Part shown: positions 7,231-12,480 of the stretch, piece by piece
Numbering within the stretch: the first letter of the stretch is position 1
Layout of the letters: each line of letters starts with the position of its first letter
Notes under the pieces: model-generated
Databases searched by the model: none
What the model saw: the letters and a program-made list of their open reading frames with translations, nothing else
What the model was told of the DNA's origin: nothing
DNA from: Oscillospiraceae bacterium
GTDB lineage: Bacteria; Bacillota; Clostridia; Oscillospirales; Oscillospiraceae
Direction: 5' to 3'
NCBI GenBank assembly: GCA_020025375.1
Contig: JAHHSF010000025.1
Span: 1-12,480, forward strand
Length of the DNA: 12,480 nt
Position numbers and translations under genes: made by a program

Positions 7231-8904
7231 TTGTCTAACCAATCCAACAAGAAAAATACCTTTTTCGGCGGGGCGGCCATCCTGACCCTGGGGGTCATCC
7301 TGGTCAAGCTCATCGGTGCCATCTACAAGATTCCTCTGGGCCGTATCCTCAGCGAGGAGGCCTATTCGGACTTCACCGGGGCCTATAACATCTATAACCT
7401 CTTCCTGACCATCTCCACTGCGGGACTGCCCGTGGCCCTGTCCAAAACGGTGAGCGAGGCTGACGCCTTCGGCCGGGGCAATCAGATCCAGCGCACCTTC
7501 CGGGTGGCCCTGGTCACCTTCACGGTGCTGGGCACCCTCAGTTTCATCGCCATGAGCCGCTTTGCCCAGCCTCTCGCCACCCTCAGCGGCAATGAGGCCT
7601 CGGTCTACTGCATCATGGCCCTCTCCCCCTCGGTGTTCTGCGTCTGCGTCATGTCGGCCTTTCGGGGCTATGCCCAGGGCCACTCCAACATGATCCCCAC
7701 CACCGTATCCCAGATTATTGAGGCCTTCTTCAAGATGGTCGCCGGCCTGCTTCTGGCCGTGGTGGTCCTCCGGGTGGCCACCGGCCCCATGCCCTTCCGT
7801 CAGCAGATGGCCGCCGCCGGTGCCATTTTCGGCGTTTCCATCGGCAGTGTCATCGCCCTAGTCTATCTGGTGGTCACCTACCTCTTCCGGCGGCGGGGGC
7901 TCCCCGCTTATGGGGACTCCCCCACCTCTTCCAGGGAGATTTTCACGGGCCTGCTCCGGCTGGCCATCCCCATCACCCTAGGCTCGGCGGCTATGAATCT
8001 GGTCACTCTGATCGACACCAAGGTGGTCATGGAACTTCTTCAGAAGATGTACCTGGAGATGCCCGCCCTCATCACTCCCGAGGCCGTGGCCCAGTCCCTT
8101 ACGGAAAAGGGCGTAGTCCCGGAGCTCTATATGGCCCGGGGGCTCAAGGGTATCTACGACAAGTGCATGGCGGTCTATAACCTTCCTGCCGCCCTCATGG
8201 TTCCCCTCACCGCCAGCGTCATCCCCGCCGTCTCCTCCTGTCTCATCCGCCGGGATCACCTTGGGGCCGGCCGCATCTCCGAATCCGCCCTTCGGATGGG
8301 GGCCCTCATCGCCCTCCCCGCCGGAGTCGGCCTCTTCTCCCTGTCCGGCCCCATCATCCATCTGCTCTATCCCGGCCTGGACCTGTCCATTGCCGCCTTC
8401 CTCATGGCCGTTTTGGGTCTGGCCTCCATCTGCGTGTGTATCATGCTTATCTGTAACTCCATTCTTCAGGCCAACGGCTTTGTGAACTGGCCTGTCTTTA
8501 CCGTCATCGTGGGCGGGATTATCAAGGTGGCCGTCAACTTTGTTTTGGTGGGCAACTACGAGGTCAACATCAAGGGCGCTCCCCTCGGCACCCTGGCCTG
8601 CTTCGGGGCGGTAGCCCTCATCGACCTCATTCTTATCAAGCGCATCGTCCCTGCGCCCCCCAGCTACACCAAGGTCTTCGTCAAACCCCTCATTGCCTCC
8701 CTCCTTATGGGTGGCGCTGCCTGGGGGAGCTATGGCCTGCTGGTCAAGGTGGGGCTGACAAGCTCCCTCTCCACCCTGGGCGCCATCGCCCTGGCCGGGG
8801 TCGTGTATCTGATTCTTGTGGTAGTTCTGCGGGCCATCTCCAAGGAGGATCTGGCCCTTATGCCAAAGGGAGATAAAATCGCGAGGATTTTGCACATTTC
8901 CTAA
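7231..8904 (+). CDS. SpoVB/YabM-type polysaccharide (lipid-linked sugar) flippase, MOP superfamily
   Basis: A 557-residue integral membrane protein, about 14 transmembrane segments judged from hydrophobic runs, of the MATE-like MOP superfamily. The start (FFGGAAILTLGVILVKLIGAIYKIPLG) is typical of the SpoVB/YtgP/YabM branch, split here as FFGGAAILTLG and VKLIGAIYKIPLG. These proteins are thought to flip lipid-linked cell-wall precursors or polysaccharide units, in some cases during sporulation. Residues ~268-305 form a hydrophilic loop before the conserved YDKCMAVYNLPAALMVPLTA-type region, as in other members. The likely start is TTG 7231, since it matches the family N-terminus and no ATG or GTG fits in frame; AAAGG (7214-7218) is 12 bases upstream, a slightly long and weak site. 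Position just before mazG matches yabM of Bacillus subtilis. Substrate unknown. Confidence 0.88.
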   Translation: MSNQSNKKNTFFGGAAILTLGVILVKLIGAIYKIPLGRILSEEAYSDFTGAYNIYNLFLTISTAGLPVALSKTVSEADAFGRGNQIQRTFRVALVTFTVLGTLSFIAMSRFAQPLATLSGNEASVYCIMALSPSVFCVCVMSAFRGYAQGHSNMIPTTVSQIIEAFFKMVAGLLLAVVVLRVATGPMPFRQQMAAAGAIFGVSIGSVIALVYLVVTYLFRRRGLPAYGDSPTSSREIFTGLLRLAIPITLGSAAMNLVTLIDTKVVMELLQKMYLEMPALITPEAVAQSLTEKGVVPELYMARGLKGIYDKCMAVYNLPAALMVPLTASVIPAVSSCLIRRDHLGAGRISESALRMGALIALPAGVGLFSLSGPIIHLLYPGLDLSIAAFLMAVLGLASICVCIMLICNSILQANGFVNWPVFTVIVGGIIKVAVNFVLVGNYEVNIKGAPLGTLACFGAVALIDLILIKRIVPAPPSYTKVFVKPLIASLLMGGAAWGSYGLLVKVGLTSSLSTLGAIALAGVVYLILVVVLRAISKEDLALMPKGDKIARILHIS

Positions 8905-8941
8905 CCGTTTTTGAAAAATTACTTGCAGAGGACTGGAAAAT

Positions 8942-9733
8942 ATGGTAGATTGGGTAAGTAAAAACGCCTACGGCTTCAAGGACTTGGTGGATATCGTCCG
9001 CCTGCTCCGCTCCCCCGGGGGATGCCCCTGGGACATTGAGCAGACCCATGACTCTATCCGCCGGAATTTTCTCGAAGAGACCTATGAGGCTGTGGAAGCC
9101 ATTGATGAAAAAAGCTCCGACCATTTGAAGGAAGAGTTGGGGGACGTTTTGCTTCAGATCGTCCTCCACGCGCGTATGGAGGAGGAGGCCGGCCGGTTCG
9201 ACATGGACGATGTGGCCGACGGAATCTGCAAAAAGCTGATCTACCGCCACCCCCATGTCTTTGCCCAGACCCAGGTCTCGGGTAGCGAGGAGGTCCTCCA
9301 AAACTGGGAAGCCCTCAAGCGGGTGGAAAAGAGCCAGGAGACTTATACCGACACCCTCAACGCCGTGGCCCGCTCCCTCCCCGCCCTTTGGCGGGCCGAG
9401 AAGGTCCAGAAGAAAGCCAGGAAGGCCGGGTTCGACTGGCCCGACGTGACCGGGGCTCTGGACAAGCTTACCGAGGAATTGGAGGAGCTGAAGGCGGCTG
9501 TGGCCCAGGGAACCAACATTGAGGAGGAGCTGGGCGACCTGCTCTTTGCCGCGGTGAACGTCTCCCGCTTTGTTGAGGTGGACACCGAGGATGCCCTTAA
9601 CCAAGCTACCGAAAAGTTTATCCGCCGCTTCGCCCGGGTGGAGGAACTGGCCGGAGACACACCCATGACCGATATGAGCCTGGCGGAGATGGACCGGCTC
9701 TGGGCCCAGGCCAAGTTGGACGAGGGCAACTGA
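8942..9733 (+). CDS. mazG: Nucleoside triphosphate pyrophosphohydrolase MazG
   Basis: A 263-residue all-alpha NTP pyrophosphatase, the same size as E. coli MazG, which converts NTPs and dNTPs to monophosphates plus PPi and acts in pool cleansing and stress adaptation. Two MazG domains are present. The first has CPWD (28-31) and the metal-binding set EETYE (45-49) with EELGD (64-68). The second has EELEELK (178-184) with EELGD (195-199). In B. subtilis the counterpart YabN carries an extra N-terminal tetrapyrrole-methylase-like domain, which is absent here. ATG 8942 has GAGG (8928-8931) ten bases upstream. The gene follows the flippase by 37 bases and precedes hup by 70 bases, matching the yabM-yabN arrangement. 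Confidence 0.96.
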   Translation: MVDWVSKNAYGFKDLVDIVRLLRSPGGCPWDIEQTHDSIRRNFLEETYEAVEAIDEKSSDHLKEELGDVLLQIVLHARMEEEAGRFDMDDVADGICKKLIYRHPHVFAQTQVSGSEEVLQNWEALKRVEKSQETYTDTLNAVARSLPALWRAEKVQKKARKAGFDWPDVTGALDKLTEELEELKAAVAQGTNIEEELGDLLFAAVNVSRFVEVDTEDALNQATEKFIRRFARVEELAGDTPMTDMSLAEMDRLWAQAKLDEGN

Positions 9734-9803
9734 ATTTGGTACTGAAAGTGCCCACGCGCTTTGAGTAAATAAACGAAAGATTTTGTAGGAGGAGTCAATT
9801 ACC

Positions 9804-10079
9804 ATGAATAAGGCTGAACTCATCAATGCCGCCACTGAAAAGGCCGGGCTGTCCAAGAAGGATACCGAAACCGCGATCAACGCCGCCATCGATGTCATCA
9901 CTGAGGCCCTGAAGGAGGGCGACAAGGTCCAGCTGGTCGGCTTCGGCGCTTTCGAGGTCAAGGCCCGTGCTGAGCGCATCGGCCGCAACCCCAAGACCAA
10001 GGAGCAGATCAAGATCCCCGCCTCCAAGGTGCCCGTGTTCAAGGCCGGCAAGGCTCTGAAGGACGCAGTCTCTCTGTAA
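9804..10079 (+). CDS. hup: Histone-like DNA-binding protein HU
   Basis: A 91-residue nucleoid protein that binds and bends DNA without strong sequence preference as a dimer. The signature GFGAFEVKARAERIGRNPKT occupies residues 46-65, with Arg61-Asn62-Pro63 at the tip of the DNA-intercalating beta arm. Length and both ends match HU rather than IHF. It has one of the strongest ribosome binding sites in the window (AGGAGGAG, core 9788-9792, 11 bases before ATG), as expected for an abundant protein, and is followed by its own terminator hairpin. A weak promoter (CTGAAA, 18-base gap, TAAATA at 9766-9771) may lie in the 70-base gap after mazG. Confidence 0.97.
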   Translation: MNKAELINAATEKAGLSKKDTETAINAAIDVITEALKEGDKVQLVGFGAFEVKARAERIGRNPKTKEQIKIPASKVPVFKAGKALKDAVSL

Positions 10080-10135
10080 AAAGAAGTGCAGAGGCGTCCG
10101 TTGGGGAGCCGCCGCAGCGTGACACCATAAAGTAT

Positions 10136-10169
10136 AAAGCGGCTCCGGGGTTCCCGGGGCCGCTTTTTT
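10136..10169 (+). terminator. Rho-independent terminator after hup, immediately before rqcP
   Basis: A 14-bp stem (arms 10136-10149 and 10153-10166, one G-U pair, GTT loop) with core CGGCTCCGGG is followed by a six-T run (10164-10169). It should end hup transcription. The rqcP Shine-Dalgarno starts only two to four bases after the T run, so rqcP must depend on readthrough or on a promoter within or before the hairpin. Confidence 0.85.
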
Positions 10170-10186
10170 CAAAGGAGAAGCACATC

Positions 10187-10426
10187 ATGCGTTTAGACAA
10201 ATGGCTCAAGGTCTCCCGGCTCATCAAGCGGCGCACCGTGGCCAACGAGGCCTGCGACAATCAGCGGGTCACCGCCAATGGCCGCCCGGTGAAGGCCTCC
10301 TACGATGTGAAAGAGGGAGACGTACTGGAACTCCGCTTCGGGGAGCGTACCGTGAAGGTCCAGGTCCTGGAGGTGGCCGAACACGTCGGCAAGGCCGACG
10401 CAGGAGCGATGTACAAGGAGCTGTGA
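10187..10426 (+). CDS. rqcP: RqcP / YabO, S4-domain ribosome quality-control protein
   Basis: A 79-residue S4-type RNA-binding protein, close in length and pattern to RqcP (YabO) of Firmicutes. RqcP binds stalled 50S subunits with RqcH and supports C-terminal alanine tailing of nascent chains. The diagnostic N-terminus MRLDKWLKVSRLIKRR (Arg2 and Arg15/16 are the RNA-contact residues as I recall from RqcP work) and the S4 loop (QRVTANGRPVKASYDVKEGD, residues 26-45) are present, ending HVGKADAGAMYKEL. It differs from Hsp15, which is longer. GGAG (10174-10177) lies nine bases before ATG. The neighbourhood mazG-hup-rqcP agrees with yabN-yabO of B. subtilis. RqcH lies outside the window. Confidence 0.92.
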   Translation: MRLDKWLKVSRLIKRRTVANEACDNQRVTANGRPVKASYDVKEGDVLELRFGERTVKVQVLEVAEHVGKADAGAMYKEL

Positions 10427-10446
10427 CCTTCCCACTTCCAGACCAC

Positions 10447-10485
10447 AAAGAGCTGGCAGGCACCTTCGTGCCTGCCAGCTCTTTT
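10447..10485. terminator. Strong hairpin terminator after rqcP, between convergent genes
   Basis: A perfect 17-bp stem, arms 10447-10463 and 10468-10484, with a CTTC loop and a TTTT run (10482-10485), begins 20 bases after the rqcP stop. The U run is short on both strands (TTTT plus, TTT minus), but the stem is very stable, and it could stop transcription from rqcP and from the opposing stalk-DUF4358 gene. Confidence 0.8.
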
Positions 10486-10498
10486 ACACATATGCAGC

Positions 10499-10559
10499 TA
10501 AACTGCACCCCACTTGTTAGACAGTATGATATACTATCTAACAAGTGGGGTGCAGTTCA
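10499..10559. repeat. Perfect 21-bp inverted repeat resembling paired IS3-family ends (MITE-like remnant)
   Basis: Arms 10501-10521 and 10537-10557 are exact reverse complements; the inner spacer adds five more pairs (10523-10527 with 10531-10535) around a GAT loop, and an outer T-A pair (10499/10559) follows one mismatch. Each arm contains TGCACCCCACTTGTTAGA, and the right end closes in CA. This resembles terminal inverted repeats of IS3-family (IS150-like) elements as I remember them. There is no transposase between the arms and I see no target-site duplication, so it is best read as a relic or a tiny non-autonomous element. It lacks a U run and follows a better terminator, so it is not an ordinary terminator. 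Confidence 0.6.
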
Positions 10560-10587
10560 TTCCGTGTCCGCCGCTTTTTACCTTATT

Positions 10588-11391
10588 TTACAGGCCCTTG
10601 ACGCCGGCGTTGAAGCGCTCGATGGCCTTTACGTTATCGGAGCTCATAATGAGCATGACATAGTCGCCATTGGTGACGATCTGGCCGTTCTTGGCAACCT
10701 CCAGGGGGCCGGGCAGGTAGTTCTCAAAGTTCTGGATGGTCTGATCCTGGATGGACTTGAGGCCCTCCTTCGCGTCAGCCAGCTTGCCGTCGGCCACCTT
10801 GCCCAACACGACAGTGTCGGCGCTGATCATCATGGGCATATAGGCGACGACGGATTCAAAGTTGTCGGCCTCGAGGCCGTAGTACTCCTCCATCTGAGCG
10901 GCGGTGTTCTTCATGCCGGCGCTCAGGCCCACATCCTCACGGATGCTTTTGGCCAGCTGCACAATGGGGTCGGCGCTGGAAGTGTTGATGGCATAGTCGT
11001 TACCTGTCTTGGTAACGGTGACACCGCTCAGGGCGTCCACAGCCTCGGCGGGAACGAAGGTCACGCCCTCCACGGCCACGGCACCGGTAAAGGTCTCGTC
11101 CCCTACCTGGATGGAGCCGTCGGCAAACTTGACCATAATGCTGCCGTCCTCGGTGTAGAAGTTGCTACAGTTCTCCTCGGGATACCAGGTGGCAGCGCCG
11201 CCGTCGGCCTCCACGAAGGCCCGCAGGGGGATGCCTTCGGCCTGGGGCAGCTTGGAGGTATCCAGAGCCACACCGTTCAGGGTGATGGTAGGCAGCTTGG
11301 CGGAGATGAGCGCGGGGGTGGCGGCCAGGGCGGGGGCGGCCATGGAAACGGCTAGAGTGCCGGCCAGGGCGATGGAAGCAAATCTCTTCAT
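10588..11391 (-). CDS. Secreted protein with stalk (copper amine oxidase-like) domain fused to DUF4358
   Basis: A 267-residue exported protein of unknown function. A signal peptide covers residues 1-23 (MKRFASIAL start, cleavage near ALA|AT) with no lipobox Cys. Residues ~33-135 resemble the copper-amine-oxidase N-terminal-like stalk domain: TITLNGVALD, GIPLRAFVEADGG, a Trp-Tyr strand, GAVAVEGVTFVPAEAVDAL and a closing beta strand. Residues ~160-262 resemble DUF4358: MEEYYGLEADN, VVAYMPMMISADTVVLGKVADG, then NGQIVTNGDYVMLIMSSD. DUF4358 is usually seen in small Firmicute lipoproteins, so here the stalk may replace lipid anchoring. ATG 11391 has GAGGAG (11407-11402) ten bases upstream. It is preceded by the rny terminator, so it should have its own promoter; I see no convincing one. 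Domain calls are pattern matches without a search. Confidence 0.8.
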   Translation of the reverse strand: MKRFASIALAGTLAVSMAAPALAATPALISAKLPTITLNGVALDTSKLPQAEGIPLRAFVEADGGAATWYPEENCSNFYTEDGSIMVKFADGSIQVGDETFTGAVAVEGVTFVPAEAVDALSGVTVTKTGNDYAINTSSADPIVQLAKSIREDVGLSAGMKNTAAQMEEYYGLEADNFESVVAYMPMMISADTVVLGKVADGKLADAKEGLKSIQDQTIQNFENYLPGPLEVAKNGQIVTNGDYVMLIMSSDNVKAIERFNAGVKGL

Positions 11392-11453
11392 GGGTCAAAA
11401 ACTCCTCTTATCTGTTTTTAGTGGGTTACTGTGAGGTTAGACGATATTTTCCA

Positions 11454-11485
11454 AAAAAAGTTCCGCCAAACGGCGGAACTTTTTT
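11454..11485 (-). terminator. Rho-independent terminator downstream of rny
   Basis: A 14-bp stem (arms 11454-11467 and 11472-11485, core GTTCCGCC, loop AAAC) is preceded on the plus strand by seven A, giving seven U at the end of a minus-strand transcript. It lies 128 bases after the rny stop and upstream of the stalk-DUF4358 gene, separating the two same-strand genes. The plus side also has a T run, but no plus-strand gene approaches it. Confidence 0.85.
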
Positions 11486-11527
11486 ATTTCGTTGCTCGCA
11501 TAATGCAGTCGGACCTATGGCTCCGGC

Positions 11528-11596
11528 AAAAATCAGTCCTGGGTTACCGGCCGTGATTTTTCTCTTCACTCCGTTCCAGGCTCCCCTATGAGCCTG
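11528..11596 (-). other. Two small hairpins in the rny 3' region
   Basis: The gap between rny and its terminator contains two short inverted repeats: CAGGCTC (11577-11583) with GAGCCTG (11590-11596), a seven-bp stem starting 16 bases after the stop, and AAAAATCA (11528-11535) with TGATTTTT (11554-11561), an eight-bp stem with an 18-base loop. Neither is a good terminator. They may be 3'-UTR structure or chance. I see no ORF here. Confidence 0.3.
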
Positions 11597-11612
11597 CCCT
11601 TCGCACTTTTGC

Positions 11613-12479
11613 TTACTTGGCGTACTCGATCACCTTGGTCTCACGCAACAGGTGGACCTTAATCTGACCGGGATACTCCAGCTCGTCCTCGATCTTCTTG
11701 GCAATATCCCGGGCGAGGAGGACCATCTGGTCCTCGCTGACCTGGTCGGGCTTGACCATAACACGGACTTCCCGACCGGCCTGGATGGCGAAGGTCTTTT
11801 CCACACCGGGAAAGGAGGAGGTGACCTCTTCCAGCTTCTCCAGCCGCTTGATGTAGTTCTCCAGATTCTCGCGGCGGGCGCCGGGGCGGGCAGCCGAGAT
11901 GGCATCGGCGGCCTGGACCAGGCAGGCAATGATGGTACGGGGCTCCACGTCGTTGTGGTGGGCTTCGATGGCGTGAATGACCTCTTCATTCTCGTGGTAC
12001 TTCCGGGCCAGCTCCACGCCGATGGCGACGTGACTGCCCTCCACCTCGTGGTCAATAGCCTTGCCCAGATCATGCAGGAGACCGGCACGCTTGGCCAGGG
12101 TCACGTCGGCCCCCAGCTCTGCGGCCAACAGGCCGGCCACATGGGAGACCTCCATGGAGTGGTTCAGCACGTTCTGACCGTAGCTGGTGCGGTACTTCAT
12201 GCGGCCCAGGAGCTTGACCAGCTCGGGGTGCAGGCCGTGGACATTGGTCTCGAACACAGCGCGCTCGCCCTCGGCCTTGATGGTGGCATCCACCTCCCGC
12301 TTGGCCTTCTCCACCATCTCCTCGATGCGAGCGGGGTGGATACGGCCGTCCTGGATGAGCTTCTCCAGGGCCAGGCGGGCGATTTCCCTCCGGACGGGGT
12401 CGAAGCAGGAGACCGTAATGGCCTCCGGGGTATCGTCGATAATGAGGTCCACGCCGGTCATGGTCTCCAGGGCGCGGGT
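11613..12479 (-). CDS. rny: Ribonuclease Y, C-terminal part (5' end beyond window)
   Basis: The last 288 residues of RNase Y, the membrane-anchored endoribonuclease that starts mRNA turnover in Firmicutes; full-length proteins are about 520 residues, so the membrane helix, coiled coil and part of the KH domain lie to the right. The fragment opens in the KH domain with ETMTGVDLIIDDTPEAIT and the conserved DPVRREIARLALEKLIQDG, then RIHPARIEEMVEKA. The HD phosphohydrolase-type domain follows with RTSYGQNVLNHS, the catalytic HDLGKAIDHE, GSHVAIG, EAHHNDVEP and QAADAISAARPGARRE. The C-terminus, YPGQIKVHLLRETKVIEYAK, is complete, ending in TAA. The frame is open to the window edge; the Met at 12461 is internal. 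Identification is secure. Confidence 0.97.
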   Translation of the reverse strand, partial: TRALETMTGVDLIIDDTPEAITVSCFDPVRREIARLALEKLIQDGRIHPARIEEMVEKAKREVDATIKAEGERAVFETNVHGLHPELVKLLGRMKYRTSYGQNVLNHSMEVSHVAGLLAAELGADVTLAKRAGLLHDLGKAIDHEVEGSHVAIGVELARKYHENEEVIHAIEAHHNDVEPRTIIACLVQAADAISAARPGARRENLENYIKRLEKLEEVTSSFPGVEKTFAIQAGREVRVMVKPDQVSEDQMVLLARDIAKKIEDELEYPGQIKVHLLRETKVIEYAK

Positions 12480-12480
12480 G

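Noticed and set aside
10501..10557. The 21-bp inverted repeat as a rho-independent terminator
   Set aside because: There is no T run on either strand, and a better terminator is already present at 10447-10485.
10201..11355. A 384-codon plus-strand frame running through rqcP, both hairpins and the stalk-DUF4358 gene
   Set aside because: It crosses a strong terminator and an inverted repeat and overlaps real genes in other frames; the translation has no coherent domain.

Overview
The window looks like chromosomal DNA from a GC-rich anaerobic Firmicute of the Clostridia, most likely an Oscillospirales gut commensal (Flavonifractor / Lawsonibacter / Oscillibacter-like). The evidence is a strong preference for C-ending codons, AGGAGG-type ribosome binding sites, a multi-subunit NADH-linked [FeFe] hydrogenase, Clostridia-type stalk-domain surface proteins, RNase Y, and a spoVB-mazG-hup-rqcP gene order. 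This placement is inferred from gene content, not from a marker gene.

Layout. Positions 3-2623 (+) hold the 3' end of a NuoF-like hydrogenase subunit (HydB/HndC) and a complete catalytic [FeFe] hydrogenase subunit (HydA/HndD), closed by a strong bidirectional terminator. Positions 2677-4821 (-) encode a secreted 5'-nucleotidase / 2',3'-cyclic phosphodiesterase with a C-terminal stalk domain. A divergent control region (4822-5033) carries a predicted promoter in each direction and a perfect 14-bp palindrome. Then follow on the + strand a purine nucleoside phosphorylase, an MTA/SAH/adenosine deaminase, a SpoVB/YabM-type lipid flippase, MazG, HU and the S4-domain protein RqcP. A terminator hairpin and a perfect 21-bp inverted repeat resembling paired IS3-family ends separate RqcP from two minus-strand genes: a secreted stalk-DUF4358 protein, and the C-terminal half of RNase Y, which runs off the right edge.

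How they fit together. The nucleotidase, phosphorylase and deaminase can form a purine scavenging route: nucleotides are dephosphorylated outside the cell, 6-aminopurine nucleosides (adenosine, methylthioadenosine) are deaminated inside, and the 6-oxo products are split by phosphorolysis. The phosphorylase keeps the 6-oxopurine-binding Asn but has Gly where relatives have the 5'-OH-binding His, which hints at 5'-methylthioinosine as a substrate. The flippase-mazG-hup-rqcP block corresponds to the yabM-yabN-yabO neighbourhood of Bacillus subtilis, but yabP and yabQ do not follow.

Most of the window is well-conserved housekeeping and metabolic sequence. I found no defence system, CRISPR array, prophage, rRNA or tRNA, and no clear candidate for a wholly new system. 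The items worth a second look are the phosphorylase-deaminase pairing, the IS-end palindrome, the stalk-DUF4358 fusion, the terminator placed directly ahead of rqcP, and the palindrome in the divergent promoter region. No gene-free stretch exceeds 300 bases; the longest (11392-11612) holds a terminator and two small hairpins.
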